Origin: Pseudoruegeria sp. SHC-113
GTDB lineage: Bacteria > Pseudomonadota > Alphaproteobacteria > Rhodobacterales > Rhodobacteraceae
Direction: 5' to 3'
NCBI RefSeq assembly: GCF_025376885.1
Contig: NZ_JAHUBR010000005.1
Coordinates: 96,951 to 160,950 of the forward strand
Length of the DNA stretch: 64,000 nt
Shown here piece after piece: positions 16,714-25,622 of this stretch (position 1 is its first letter; each line of letters begins with the position of its first letter). Under the pieces are notes generated by a model. That model saw nothing but the letters and a program-made list of their open reading frames with translations, did not search any database and was not told the origin of the DNA. A program made the position numbers and the translations under genes.

Positions 16714-17708
16714 CCGCCCCGCAAAAGCCTATGCCTGCCCCGGTGCTGTCGGTGCGCGATCTGAGCTGTCATTTCACCTCCCGCCGGGGGCCGTTCTATG
16801 CCCGGCAAACGCAGGTGGTGCGCGCGCTGCAGGCGGCGCGGTTCGACCTCTATCCGGGCCGAACGGTGGGGATCGTCGGAGAAAGCGGCTCCGGCAAATC
16901 CACGCTGGCGCGTTGCGTGATGAGGTTGGAGGTGCCCACCTCCGGGGAGATCCTGTTTGACGGGCAGGATCTGGCCACGGCCAGCGCGCAGAGCCTGCGC
17001 CCGGTGCGGCGGCATATCCAGATGGTGTTTCAGGATCCCTGGGCCAGCCTCAACCCGCGCCACACCGTGGGGCAGATCCTGAGGGAGCCGTGGCAGATCC
17101 ACGAAGGCGTTGTGCCGCAGGCGCAATGGGAGGCGCGGGTGGCGGAACTGCTGGAGCTTGTCGGTCTGAACCCGAGCTTCGCCCACCGCTACCCGAGCCA
17201 GTTTTCCGGCGGGCAGCGCCAGCGGGTGTCCATCGCGCGCGCGCTCGCGCTGGAGCCGCAGGTGCTGATCCTCGATGAGGCGGTCTCGGCGCTGGATGTT
17301 TCGGTGCAGGCGCAGATCCTGAACCTGCTGGCGGAACTGCAGGAGCGGCTGGGCATGGCCTATCTCTTCATTTCCCACGATCTGGGCGTGGTGCGTCACC
17401 TCTGCCATGAGATCGGCGTCATGTATCTGGGCCGGATCGTGGAACACGGCCCCACTGAGGCGATCTTCACCGCGCCGCGCCACCCCTACACGCAGGCGCT
17501 GCTCTCGGCGATGCCGGATGCGCCGGAAGCGGGCCGGATCCTGCTGGAAGGCGAAGTGCCCTCACCGCTCAATCCGCCCTCGGGCTGCGGCTTCCGCACC
17601 CGTTGCCCCAAGGCGAGCGCGGCCTGTGCGGCGGGCGTGCCACCGTTTGAGCCGGGCGAAACCGCCCCCCATCGCGCCGCCTGTTTCCACCCGGTTGCAA
17701 GGGCCTGA
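16710..17708 (+). CDS. ABC transporter ATP-binding protein (DppF type)
   Basis: A 332-residue ATPase that pairs with the DppD-type subunit. It has GESGSGKSTLAR (Walker A), SGGQRQRVSIARAL (signature), LILDEAVSALDVSVQ (Walker B, with A replacing the usual P) and LFISHDLGVVRH (switch). The C-terminal extension GCGFRTRCPKASAAC is present. Only 5 bases separate it from the amidohydrolase gene, so that enzyme belongs to the same transcript. Confidence 0.9.
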   Translation: MTAPQKPMPAPVLSVRDLSCHFTSRRGPFYARQTQVVRALQAARFDLYPGRTVGIVGESGSGKSTLARCVMRLEVPTSGEILFDGQDLATASAQSLRPVRRHIQMVFQDPWASLNPRHTVGQILREPWQIHEGVVPQAQWEARVAELLELVGLNPSFAHRYPSQFSGGQRQRVSIARALALEPQVLILDEAVSALDVSVQAQILNLLAELQERLGMAYLFISHDLGVVRHLCHEIGVMYLGRIVEHGPTEAIFTAPRHPYTQALLSAMPDAPEAGRILLEGEVPSPLNPPSGCGFRTRCPKASAACAAGVPPFEPGETAPHRAACFHPVARA

Positions 17709-17713
17709 GCCCC

Positions 17714-18502
17714 GTGACGATCATCGACACCCATACCCATTTTCACGATCCCCAAGCGGCGGGCGATCTGCTCTGGCCCAGCCCCGGCGATGCCCATTAC
17801 CGCACCTGCCTGCCCGCTACCTACCGCGCCGAGGTGGGCACGCGGCCCGTGGTGGCGATCGAAACCAGCCCCCGCCGCAAGGACGATCTGCGCCTGATGC
17901 GGCTGGCGGCCTCCGATCCGCTGATCTGCGCCTATGTTAGCAACCTTCAGCCGCTGGAGCCCGGTTTCGAGGCGCGGCTTACGGAGGCCAAGCAGGACGC
18001 CAAGTGGCGCGGCCTGCGCCTGCGCCCCATCGCCGCCTTCGATCTGGCCGCGCCGGGGCTGCTCGCGGCGCTCGACAGGCTCGACGGCCACGGCCATGTG
18101 GAGCTGGGCCTGCAGCACGCCGACAGCCTGGCCGCCCTGCGCGCCCTCTGCCTTGCGCTGCCCCACATCCGCTTCGTGCTGACCCATTGCGCACGCCCGG
18201 CGCAGGCGGGGGCGGGGAGCTATGACTACCGCCCCTTCGAGGGGCTCGAAAACCTCTACGTCAAGCTCTCACCGCCCAAGGAGGAGGACATGGCGCAGGC
18301 CCCCGTGCGTGTGCAGCTCGCGGGCCATGTGGCGCGGCTTGTCGGCACGCTGTCGCCAGCGCGGCTGATGTTTGGCTCCAACTGGCCCGTCGCGCCCAAA
18401 CCGGCGGCCTTCGAGGGCTGGCTTGCGGGCGTTGTGTCAGACGCGGGCGGCGAAGTGGCGCAGGTCTATACCCATACGGCGCAGGATTTGTACCGGCCTT
18501 GA
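17714..18502 (+). CDS. amidohydrolase-2 family protein (COG3618-like, lactonase group)
   Basis: A 262-residue TIM-barrel metal-dependent hydrolase. The N-terminal metal motif is IIDTHTHFHDP, a barrel His sits in FVLTHCARP, and the C-terminal motif is LMFGSNWPV, where Asn replaces the Asp of the usual GSDWP. Close relatives include fucono- and rhamnono-lactonases and 2-pyrone-dicarboxylate lactonase-like enzymes. The start is GTG at 17714, 5 bases after the ATPase gene. Together with the SMP-30-like sensor it hints that the imported compound is, or becomes, a lactone or related cyclic ester; that is inference. Confidence 0.78.
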   Translation: MTIIDTHTHFHDPQAAGDLLWPSPGDAHYRTCLPATYRAEVGTRPVVAIETSPRRKDDLRLMRLAASDPLICAYVSNLQPLEPGFEARLTEAKQDAKWRGLRLRPIAAFDLAAPGLLAALDRLDGHGHVELGLQHADSLAALRALCLALPHIRFVLTHCARPAQAGAGSYDYRPFEGLENLYVKLSPPKEEDMAQAPVRVQLAGHVARLVGTLSPARLMFGSNWPVAPKPAAFEGWLAGVVSDAGGEVAQVYTHTAQDLYRP

Positions 18503-18515
18503 ACTGATCAGGGGA

Positions 18516-19571
18516 TCAGATGGCGATAAGGTGATTGTCCCACGCCAGCGGATGCCGGATCGGCGCGCCTTCAGGCGGCACCACGAGGCCCGTGCCCGAG
18601 GTGGCGATGAAACCGCCCTTCGTGGCGGCCACGCCGCAGACATCCTCCAGCGCCGCTTCGCGGGTGAGCTCCGTGCCTGCGAACACTTGCAGACGCGCGC
18701 TGCGGGGCGAGGTCGTGGCCAGCGCGCCGCCGTCGGGCGTGATCGCGACGCTGCCCAGATAGCCCTGCATCTGGGGGATGGAAGCAGCGGGCGCAAAGCG
18801 CAGCTGGCCGGTTTCACGGGAATGCAGCCCCAGCAGCGGCAGCTCCGGCGCGTCGTCTCCCTGCCATTGCATGGCGAAGGCGACGGTGCCGCTGCTATCC
18901 ACTGCAAGGTGGCGGATCGAGTTCTTCCGCTGCGCCGGTTCCAGCTCCACCCGTTCCAGAAGCGTGCCGTCTGCTGAGAGATAGGTGAGGTTGGGGCGCA
19001 TCGTGGGGATATTGAGCTTGAGACGGCCGGTGTCGGGGTGGGTCTCGATGCCGCCATTGGCCACCACCAGCGTCTTGCCATCTGGCAGGCGCTGGATGTC
19101 ATGGGGGCCGGTGCCGCCGGAGGCGAATTCCCCCAGCCGTGCGTAGCCGTTTTCCGCATCCCAAATGCCGATCACGCCAAGCCCGGCGTCATAATCGTTC
19201 TCGGTGGTGAAGAGCCGCGTGCCATCGGCGGAGAAGGTGCCGTGGCCGTAGAAATGCCGCCCCTGCGGGGTCTCCAGCCGGGCCAAAGCGTCGCCGCTGA
19301 CGCAATCGATCACGAGGGCATAGGTGCCGGGGCGGCGGGCGAAGGCGACGGCTTGCGCCAAATGCGGGTGCGCCGCCGCTGCGTGGCCGCGCTCGGGCAG
19401 GGGCAGGGTGAAGGCAATCTCCCCCCGCGCCGTGAGGCCACACAGGTGGTACGCGCCATCGGGCGCGCGGGCGGCGGAAAGGAAGGCCGCGCCGCCGGCC
19501 TCGGCCCATGTGGCGCGGGGCAGGGCGCTGGTGGCGATCAGCCCGGCAAGGAAGGCGCGGCGGCTGGCCAT
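18516..19571 (-). CDS. DUF1513 beta-propeller protein of the imelysin iron locus
   Basis: A 351-residue protein with a Tat-like signal (MASRRAFLAGLIATSALPRATWA) followed by repeated propeller blades (for example FSADGTRLFTTENDYD, GGTGPHDIQRLPDGKTLVVANGG, ITPDGGALATTSP). It belongs to the DUF1513 family (COG3490), which is regularly found beside imelysin genes. It is the last gene of a four-gene minus-strand operon and overlaps the upstream imelysin stop (TGATG). Probably periplasmic; the biochemical role is unknown. Confidence 0.88.
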   Translation of the reverse strand: MASRRAFLAGLIATSALPRATWAEAGGAAFLSAARAPDGAYHLCGLTARGEIAFTLPLPERGHAAAAHPHLAQAVAFARRPGTYALVIDCVSGDALARLETPQGRHFYGHGTFSADGTRLFTTENDYDAGLGVIGIWDAENGYARLGEFASGGTGPHDIQRLPDGKTLVVANGGIETHPDTGRLKLNIPTMRPNLTYLSADGTLLERVELEPAQRKNSIRHLAVDSSGTVAFAMQWQGDDAPELPLLGLHSRETGQLRFAPAASIPQMQGYLGSVAITPDGGALATTSPRSARLQVFAGTELTREAALEDVCGVAATKGGFIATSGTGLVVPPEGAPIRHPLAWDNHLIAI

Positions 19572-20560
19572 CAGTCGCCGTCCAAGGCGTTGAAGCCCGC
19601 AGCAAGGCCCAGCGAGGGGCCGACCTGCTCTGCGAGCAGGCGGCGCAGGGCGTCGACCTCCTGTTGCAGGGCCTCGATGCGGAAGCGGGAGGCCGGATCT
19701 GAAACGCCTGCGAGAGTCGGATCCTGCAGCCCTTCGGCCCGCGCCAGCGCGTCGGCGAAGGCGGCATCGACGCCGGCGTCTTCGCCTGAGATCAGCGCGG
19801 CTAGATCCCGTGTGGCGGTGAGCGACAGCACCACGTGGCGCAGGGAGCGGCCTGAGCGCCGTGCCTCGGCGCGGGTGGGGCGGGGGGCGTCGAAGCTGCC
19901 GAGCGGGCGGCCAAGGCGGGCATTGGCAGTGAACTCAAGCCCGGTGGTGAGCGCGGTGAACATCTGCTGCGCGGCTTCCGTTTCGCTGCGGTAGGTGTCA
20001 TTGCCCGGCACGATCATCAGCGCGCCGTAGCCGCCTTCCCAGCTTGCGAGGATCGCTTCGGCATTGGCGGCGATGTCGGAGGTGATGGCCTGTACGAGCG
20101 CGCAGTGGTAGGCCGGGCTGGCCGCGCTCACGAGGTGCGGATCAAACAGCAGATACTCCAGCGCATAAAAGCCCCGCGCGGCGATGGAGACGGTGGTGAA
20201 GGCCTCGGGCGTCTCCACCACGGGATCTTCCGTGGCGATCAGCCCGGCGAGCGCCTTCGGCGTGGCGCTGCGCGGATCGGGCCAGAAGGCGAGTGCGAAG
20301 GCGCGGTCGTCCTGCTCCGAAGGCCCGAAACGCAGGTGGCTGACGGAGACCCAAGCGTCAAAGGCAGCGTGGTAGGCGGTTTGCAGCTCCGGGCTGTCGG
20401 GCGCGCAGCCTTGCGCGGCGGTATCGGCGAGATGGGCCGTTTCGCGCGCCAGCGCCTGATAGCCGGGCAGCACATGGCCTTCCACGATGCGTGCCATATC
20501 CGGCGCGGCCAGCGCCGGGGCGGCGGTGAGCAGGGACAGAGCAAAGGCAAGGGCACGCAT
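19571..20560 (-). CDS. imelysin family protein (second, lipoprotein-type group, COG3489)
   Basis: A 329-residue periplasmic protein. The signal peptide MRALAFALSLLTAAPALA starts at 20560 and shares one base with the stop of the di-haem gene; the longer in-frame reading to 20761 lies inside that gene. The imelysin core has RGFYALEYLLFD, where the GxHxxE motif of IrpA is replaced by GFYALE, as is usual for this second subgroup. A coiled stretch near the C-terminus (RIEALQQEVDALRRLL) may be a contact site. The role is inferred as periplasmic iron binding or uptake. Confidence 0.88.
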   Translation of the reverse strand: MRALAFALSLLTAAPALAAPDMARIVEGHVLPGYQALARETAHLADTAAQGCAPDSPELQTAYHAAFDAWVSVSHLRFGPSEQDDRAFALAFWPDPRSATPKALAGLIATEDPVVETPEAFTTVSIAARGFYALEYLLFDPHLVSAASPAYHCALVQAITSDIAANAEAILASWEGGYGALMIVPGNDTYRSETEAAQQMFTALTTGLEFTANARLGRPLGSFDAPRPTRAEARRSGRSLRHVVLSLTATRDLAALISGEDAGVDAAFADALARAEGLQDPTLAGVSDPASRFRIEALQQEVDALRRLLAEQVGPSLGLAAGFNALDGD

Positions 20561-22077
20561 CAGAGGCTCTCCAGAAAGGCGATGAGGGCGGCGCGGTCGG
20601 GGGGCGGCATGGCGATTACAGACTCCCGCTGCGCCTCCGCCTCGCCGCCATGCCAGAGCACGGCTTCGAGCAGCGAGCGCGCGCGGCCGTCGTGCAGGAA
20701 GTAGCTGTGGCCCGAGACCTGCTCTGTCAGCCCCACGCCCCAGAGCGGCGGCGTGCGCCATTCCCGCCCATCGGCGCGCGCTTCGGGGCGGTTGTCGGCG
20801 AGCCCGTCGCCCATGTCGTGCAGCAGCATGTCGGTGTAGGGCCAGATCAGCTGGAAGCTCTGCTCCGGTTGCCCCTCCAGCCGGTGGGTGACGAAGGCTG
20901 GCTGGTGGCAGGCGGTGCAGCCGGTTTCGTAGAACAGCTGCTTGCCGCGCAGCACCTCGGGATCCTCCACATTGCGGCGGGCGGGCACGGCGAGGTTGCG
21001 GCTGTAGAAGGTCACGAGGTCAAGCCCCTCGGCGTCGACCTCAAAGCCGCGTTCGTCCTGATCGCCATGGGGGGCGGCGCGGCAATCGGCCTGCGCTTCG
21101 GTGCATTCGCCCCAGGGGGCGGGGAACAGCGGGTTCGAGATTCCGATGTCGCCCGTGAAGGCTCCAGCGGATTGGTGCCGTACCGTGGGCGCGCCCGCTT
21201 TCAGGCCGAAGCGGCCCAGCATGAGCTGATCGAACTCCACCGACCAGACGATATTGGGCTTGCCGGAGATGCCATCGCCATCGGCATCCTCCTCATCCGC
21301 GAGCGCAAGAATGTCGGCGGCAGGGATCGCTTCGAGCAGGCCGAGGCCGATCATCTGCGGCGCAACGCGGGGGCTGAGCATGGCCTCGGGGTGCAGCGGG
21401 CCGTAGCCCAGATCGGCGGCCGTGTAGCTGGGTTTGCGCAAGAAGGCCGTTTCGCCGCCGGCAAGGGCCACGGGGATCTCTTCATAGTCGATCTGAAGCC
21501 GGTATTCCGCAAGGTGCCCGGCAAGGCCGAAATCTTGCAACTGGGTGCCATACGTGGGCTCCGGCGCGGTGGCCAGATAGCCCTCGATCTGCTCTGAAAG
21601 CGCATCCGATGCCGCCGGGATCGACACGCGCAGGAACATGGAAATCGAGTTGTCCTCGGGGCCTTCCGGCGGGTGGCCACGGCCATCCTTCAAGTGGCAC
21701 CGCTGGCAGGAGCGCGCGTTGTAGAGCGGGCCGAGCCCGTCGGAGGCCAGCGTGGAGGAGGGCGAGGAGACCCAGAGCTTGCGAAACAGCCCGTTGCCGA
21801 CCTTGAACGTCAGCTCATCGGCGAAGCTGATATTGGCGGAGGGCTGGGAAAAGGCATTGGCGGTCTCCATCGCGCGCACGGTGGCGGCCCCGGCGGAGTT
21901 GGCCTCGAAGGGCTGGGCCTTGCTGAAATCCTCCGTGGGCGCGGTGACCTTCGCCACGCGGGCGGCCTCGGCCTCGGTGCGGGGCATAATGGGCAGGTGC
22001 GGCTCATCCCGCGGGCCCGCGAAGGCGGGGGCGGCGGTGAGCAGGGCGAGCAGGGAAAGGGCGCGTCGCGTGAACAT
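20560..22077 (-). CDS. di-haem oxidoreductase family protein (DUF1111, COG3488)
   Basis: A 505-residue periplasmic cytochrome. It has a signal peptide (MFTRRALSLLALLTAAPAFA) and two c-type haem motifs, CQRCH at 124-128 and CTACH at 387-391. The family is related to di-haem peroxidases and is often called putative thiol oxidoreductase. It sits between two imelysin genes, the standard order for this iron-related locus, and may handle the redox state of iron before uptake. The start at 22077 is set by the signal peptide. The 45 upstream in-frame codons are rejected. Confidence 0.9.
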   Translation of the reverse strand: MFTRRALSLLALLTAAPAFAGPRDEPHLPIMPRTEAEAARVAKVTAPTEDFSKAQPFEANSAGAATVRAMETANAFSQPSANISFADELTFKVGNGLFRKLWVSSPSSTLASDGLGPLYNARSCQRCHLKDGRGHPPEGPEDNSISMFLRVSIPAASDALSEQIEGYLATAPEPTYGTQLQDFGLAGHLAEYRLQIDYEEIPVALAGGETAFLRKPSYTAADLGYGPLHPEAMLSPRVAPQMIGLGLLEAIPAADILALADEEDADGDGISGKPNIVWSVEFDQLMLGRFGLKAGAPTVRHQSAGAFTGDIGISNPLFPAPWGECTEAQADCRAAPHGDQDERGFEVDAEGLDLVTFYSRNLAVPARRNVEDPEVLRGKQLFYETGCTACHQPAFVTHRLEGQPEQSFQLIWPYTDMLLHDMGDGLADNRPEARADGREWRTPPLWGVGLTEQVSGHSYFLHDGRARSLLEAVLWHGGEAEAQRESVIAMPPPDRAALIAFLESL

Positions 22078-22106
22078 GGCTTGTCGGCTTGGCTTTTTTA
22101 GAAGCG

Positions 22107-22132
22107 GGGCGCGGGGGAGGAGCCCCGCGCCC
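22107..22132 (-). promoter_or_regulatory. GC-rich hairpin between the first imelysin gene and the di-haem gene
   Basis: Perfect 10-bp inverted repeat GGGCGCGGGG / CCCCGCGCCC with a 6-nt loop. In the direction of transcription it is followed by an A-run and not a T-run, so it is not a standard terminator. It may stabilise the upstream imelysin mRNA. Confidence 0.5.
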
Positions 22133-22141
22133 GCGCATGGG

Positions 22142-23410
22142 TTAGTGGAAAACGGCGTCGGGGTTGTCGAGGCTGTCGGAGCCTTCCACCGAAATGCGGC
22201 TGCCAAGCGCCGCAACCACGCGTTCGATGCTGCGGGTCTGGTCGATCAGCCCGTTCACGCCGCCCATGATCAGGGCCTCGCCCCCGGCATTGCCGCGCTC
22301 AAGCATCGAGTCGTAGGCAAAGCCGGCTTCGGCGGCCGTCTTGATCGCGCCGAGCGCCAGAACGGCGGCGGCGAGTTTGCCCTGCATCTCCGCATCCAGC
22401 GCCGGGTCCACGGCCGTCACCAGATCGGAGAGCGAGGCGCCCTCCACCACGGTGCCATCGGTGCGGGTGTAGCTGCCCAGGTAGACGGAGCGGATGCCGA
22501 CGCCGTTGTAGAAGTGATCGTTGTGGGTGTTGTCGGAGAAGCAGGAGTGCTCCTCTTCGGGATCGTTCAGCATCACGCCAAGGCGCATGCGCTCGCCTGC
22601 GGTTTCGCCGTAGGAGAGCGAGCCCATGCCGGTGAGGATCGCCGCGATGCCGGCGTCTTCATCCTCCAGCAGGGTGGCGCGGGCCTCGCCGCCCTCGGCC
22701 CATTGCGCGGTGATCCAGTCGAGATCGGAGACCAGCAGATCGGTGGCGGCCTTCAGGTAGGCGGCACGGCGATCGCAGTTGTCGTTGGTGCAGGCGTCAC
22801 CGGCGGCGTAGTCCGTCCAGGGGCGGCTGCCCGCGCCCGCGCCGTGGCTGTTCAGATCCTGACCCCAGAGCAGGAATTCCACTGCGTGGTAGCCGGTTGC
22901 GACGTTGGCTTCGACGCCATCGGCCTCCTGCAGGGTGTTTTCCAGCAGATCGGGCGTGATCTCGGAGGCGTCCACTTCGACGCCGGAAAGCGAGAAGCGC
23001 GGGTTGGCGATCACGTTCAGCACGGCGGCGGCGTTTTCATCGGTGGCCACGCCGTAGGAGGCGTCCACGTAGTCGATCAGCCCTTCGTCCAGCGGCCAGG
23101 CGTTCACCTTGCCTTCCCAATCGTCGACGATGGCGTTGCCGAAGCGGAAGACTTCCGTTTGCTGGTAGGGCACGCGGGCGGCGAGCCAGGCGGATTTCGC
23201 CGCGTCCAGCGCTTCGGCGGAAGTTGCGGCCAGCAGGGCGGCAACAGCCGCCTGCAGGTTCTGGGCGGCGGCGAGGCTGTCGGCGTAGTTGGCTTGTGCA
23301 ATATTGGCGTAGGTGGCCAGCACTTCAGCCTTCGTCGCGGGGGTGTCGGCCAGCGCGTTGCTGCCCGCCAAAAGGGCAAGAGCGCCGGTGGCGCGGAGGA
23401 TGGGGATCAT
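22142..23410 (-). CDS. imelysin family iron-regulated protein (IrpA-like, COG3487)
   Basis: A 422-residue secreted protein with a signal peptide (MIPILRATGALALLAGSNALA). The diagnostic GxHxxE motif is intact in TGYHAVEFLLWG (G173, H175, E178), and DNCDRRAAYLKAATDLLVSDLDWI and the HSCFSDNTHNDHFYN region are typical of IrpA-like proteins. The chosen ATG at 23410 has AGGA about 9 bases upstream; a GTG two codons earlier is possible. It is the first gene of the iron-related operon and diverges from sitABCD across a Fur-like palindrome. Confidence 0.9.
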   Translation of the reverse strand: MIPILRATGALALLAGSNALADTPATKAEVLATYANIAQANYADSLAAAQNLQAAVAALLAATSAEALDAAKSAWLAARVPYQQTEVFRFGNAIVDDWEGKVNAWPLDEGLIDYVDASYGVATDENAAAVLNVIANPRFSLSGVEVDASEITPDLLENTLQEADGVEANVATGYHAVEFLLWGQDLNSHGAGAGSRPWTDYAAGDACTNDNCDRRAAYLKAATDLLVSDLDWITAQWAEGGEARATLLEDEDAGIAAILTGMGSLSYGETAGERMRLGVMLNDPEEEHSCFSDNTHNDHFYNGVGIRSVYLGSYTRTDGTVVEGASLSDLVTAVDPALDAEMQGKLAAAVLALGAIKTAAEAGFAYDSMLERGNAGGEALIMGGVNGLIDQTRSIERVVAALGSRISVEGSDSLDNPDAVFH

Positions 23411-23751
23411 GGTCACTGTCCTGGGAGTCGGAAAGCCGTTGGGTTTTTATCCGCTGCCCGCGCGGGCCGCATGGGCGCCGGACGGGCCAGTGCCGAAGTG
23501 GGATACGCCGGGGCGGTGTGATGTGGCTTTTCTCAGAGTGTCGGTGCTGGCTGACCACTCGGGAGTCGGCGGTTGGCTCTGCGGCATAACCTGAGTGAAA
23601 AAGTTGGGTATGTCAATCGGACATTTACAGCCCGTGCCTGCCACGAATGTTATTGAGAATGATTTGCAAAAGCATTGACGGCACCGGGGATTCGACATAG
23701 CTCTTTCGCCAACACACCGCCGTTTGTCCGCCCTTCTCGGAGCCTGCCCCC
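23411..23751. other. divergent control region between the imelysin operon and sitABCD
   Basis: 341 bases without a gene. The 100 bases next to sitA are clearly AT-richer and hold the Fur-like palindrome. The rest is GC-rich. Short reading frames here have no recognisable product. Confidence 0.6.
23658..23676. promoter_or_regulatory. Fur/Mur-like 19-bp palindrome
   Basis: AATGATTTGCAAAAGCATT is an imperfect 19-bp palindrome (14 of 19 positions agree with its reverse complement), the same length as a Fur box. It ends within a possible -35 hexamer TTGACG (23675-23680) of the sitA promoter. In alphaproteobacteria sit operons are known targets of the Fur homologue Mur (manganese) or Fur. It may also control the divergent imelysin operon, although it lies about 250 bases from it. 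Confidence 0.5.
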
Positions 23752-24648
23752 ATGAGCCTTCCCAATTCTCTTCTTGGTGCTGCCATTGCCGCCCTCATCG
23801 CCGCGCCCGCGCTGGCCGGGGAGCGGATGAAGGTCGTCACCACCTTCACCGTGATCGCCGATATGGCCGCTAATGTGGCAGGGGAGGCGGCGGAGGTTGT
23901 CTCCATCACCAAACCCGGCGCGGAGATCCACGGCTATGAGCCAACCCCGCAGGACATCGTGCGCGCCTATGATGCCGATCTGATCCTCTGGAATGGCATG
24001 AACCTTGAGTTGTGGTTCGAGCAGTTCCTCGCCAACGTGGGCGACATCCCCTCCGTCACGCTCACCGAGGGCATCGATCCGATCGCCATCGCGACCGGCT
24101 CCTATGAAGGCAAGCCCAACCCGCATGCCTGGATGGGGCTCGATAACGCGCTGATCTACATCGACAATATCGCCGCCGCTTTCTCCGAGGCCGATCCGGC
24201 CAACGCCGAGACCTATGCCGCCAATGCGGAAGCCTACAAGGGCGAGCTGCGCGCCACGCTCGAGCCCCTGCGCGGAGCCGTCGCCGCGATCCCCGAGGAT
24301 CAGCGCTGGCTGGTGACCTGCGAAGGTGCCTTCAGCTACCTGGCCCGCGATTTCGCCATGAAGGAGCTGTATCTCTGGCCGATGAACGCCGATCAGACAG
24401 GCACGCCACAGCAGGTGCGTGCGGTGATCGATGGGGTGCGCACCAATGATATTCCCGTCGTCTTTTGCGAGAGCACCGTCAACACCGCCCCGGCCGAGCA
24501 GGTCGCGCGGGAAACCGGCGCGGCCTATGGTGGTGTGCTTTATGTGGACAGCCTCTCGGCCGAGGATGGCCCGGTGCCGACCTACCTTGATCTGCTGCGC
24601 GTCACCGCCACCACCGTGGCCGAGGGGTTGACGGCGGCCACGAACTGA
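23752..24648 (+). CDS. sitA: manganese/iron ABC transporter substrate-binding protein
   Basis: A 298-residue cluster A-I metal-binding protein with a signal peptide ending PALAG. The four metal ligands are visible: H60 ([11 protein letters not shown]), H125 (NPHAWM), E191 (CEGAFSY) and D266 (YVDSLS). Two His, one Glu and one Asp is the manganese/iron pattern of SitA/YfeA/PsaA, as opposed to the three-His zinc pattern. The motif VFCESTVN is also SitA-like. It is the first gene of sitABCD and is followed by a hairpin. Confidence 0.92.
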   Translation: MSLPNSLLGAAIAALIAAPALAGERMKVVTTFTVIADMAANVAGEAAEVVSITKPGAEIHGYEPTPQDIVRAYDADLILWNGMNLELWFEQFLANVGDIPSVTLTEGIDPIAIATGSYEGKPNPHAWMGLDNALIYIDNIAAAFSEADPANAETYAANAEAYKGELRATLEPLRGAVAAIPEDQRWLVTCEGAFSYLARDFAMKELYLWPMNADQTGTPQQVRAVIDGVRTNDIPVVFCESTVNTAPAEQVARETGAAYGGVLYVDSLSAEDGPVPTYLDLLRVTATTVAEGLTAATN

Positions 24649-24668
24649 ACCTCCATCCTCCAAAGCCC

Positions 24669-24704
24669 GGGCCGCGCCGTGCAGGGCGCGGCCCAACCTG
24701 TTTT
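24669..24704 (+). terminator. hairpin with weak T-run between sitA and sitB (attenuator)
   Basis: Perfect 10-bp stem GGGCCGCGCC / GGCGCGGCCC with a 6-nt loop, then AACCTG and TTTT at 24701-24704. The T-run is displaced by six bases, so termination is probably partial, which would raise the sitA level relative to sitBCD. Confidence 0.5.
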
Positions 24705-24725
24705 CTGCACCGGAAAGGTAAATCG

Positions 24726-25622
24726 GTGACCCAGCCCAGCAAGATGCCCTCAGGCGAGGCCGATGCCGCGCCCGGCCTGAGCGCCCGCCACGTGACGGTG
24801 ACCTACCGCAACGGCCACACCGCGCTTTGGGACGCGAGCTTCGATGTGCCGCGCGGCACGATCACCGCCCTTGTGGGCGTGAACGGGGCCGGGAAATCCA
24901 CGCTGTTCAAGGCAATCATGGGCTTCGTGCCAGCCGCCAAGGGCGCGATCACCATGCTCGGCATGAGCGTGCGCGAGGCGCTGCGCAAGAACTTGGTGGC
25001 CTATGTGCCGCAATCCGAAGAGGTGGACTGGGCCTTCCCCGTGCTGGTGGAAGACGTGGTGATGATGGGCCGCTACGGCCACATGGGCTTCCTGCGCCGC
25101 GCCTCCCAAACCGACCGCGCGGCGGTGGATGCGGCGCTGGCGCGCGTCAACATGAGCGACTTCAAGCACCGCCAGATCGGCGAGTTGTCCGGCGGGCAGC
25201 GCAAGCGGGTCTTCCTCGCCCGCGCGCTGGCGCAGGAGGGGCAGATCATCCTGCTCGATGAGCCCTTCACCGGCGTCGATGTGAAAACCGAAGCCCAGAT
25301 CATCGCGCTCCTGCAGGAGCTGCGCGCCGAAGGGCGGATCATGCTTGTTTCCACCCACAACCTCGGCTCGGTACCGGAGTTCTGTGATCGCACCATCCTC
25401 GTGAAAGGCACCGTTCTGGCCGCTGGCCCGACGGAAATCACCTTCACCCAGAAGAATCTCGAAAAAGCCTTCGGTGGCGTGCTGCGCCATTTCACCCTTG
25501 GCGGCGATGCGCTGCATGACGATGCCGATGCCCGCTCCGTCACCATCCTCACCGACGATGAACGCCCGCTCGTGCACTACGGCGGCAAGGTGCAGCAGAG
25601 CGAGACAGAGGGCCAGCCGTGA
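24726..25622 (+). CDS. sitB: manganese/iron ABC transporter ATP-binding protein
   Basis: A 298-residue ATPase with [12 protein letters not shown] (Walker A), [14 protein letters not shown] (signature), [11 protein letters not shown] (Walker B) and LVSTHNLG (switch). The stretch [30 protein letters not shown] is characteristic of the SitB/YfeB metal subgroup. The start is GTG at 24726. It ends in GTGA overlap with sitC. Confidence 0.92.
   Translation: MTQPSKMPSGEADAAPGLSARHVTVTYRNGHTALWDASFDVPRGTITALVGVNGAGKSTLFKAIMGFVPAAKGAITMLGMSVREALRKNLVAYVPQSEEVDWAFPVLVEDVVMMGRYGHMGFLRRASQTDRAAVDAALARVNMSDFKHRQIGELSGGQRKRVFLARALAQEGQIILLDEPFTGVDVKTEAQIIALLQELRAEGRIMLVSTHNLGSVPEFCDRTILVKGTVLAAGPTEITFTQKNLEKAFGGVLRHFTLGGDALHDDADARSVTILTDDERPLVHYGGKVQQSETEGQP

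Noticed and set aside
22094..22132. Hairpin plus T-run as a terminator of the first imelysin gene
   Set aside because: On the minus strand the hairpin is followed by A residues; the T-run is on the other strand, where no gene is read.
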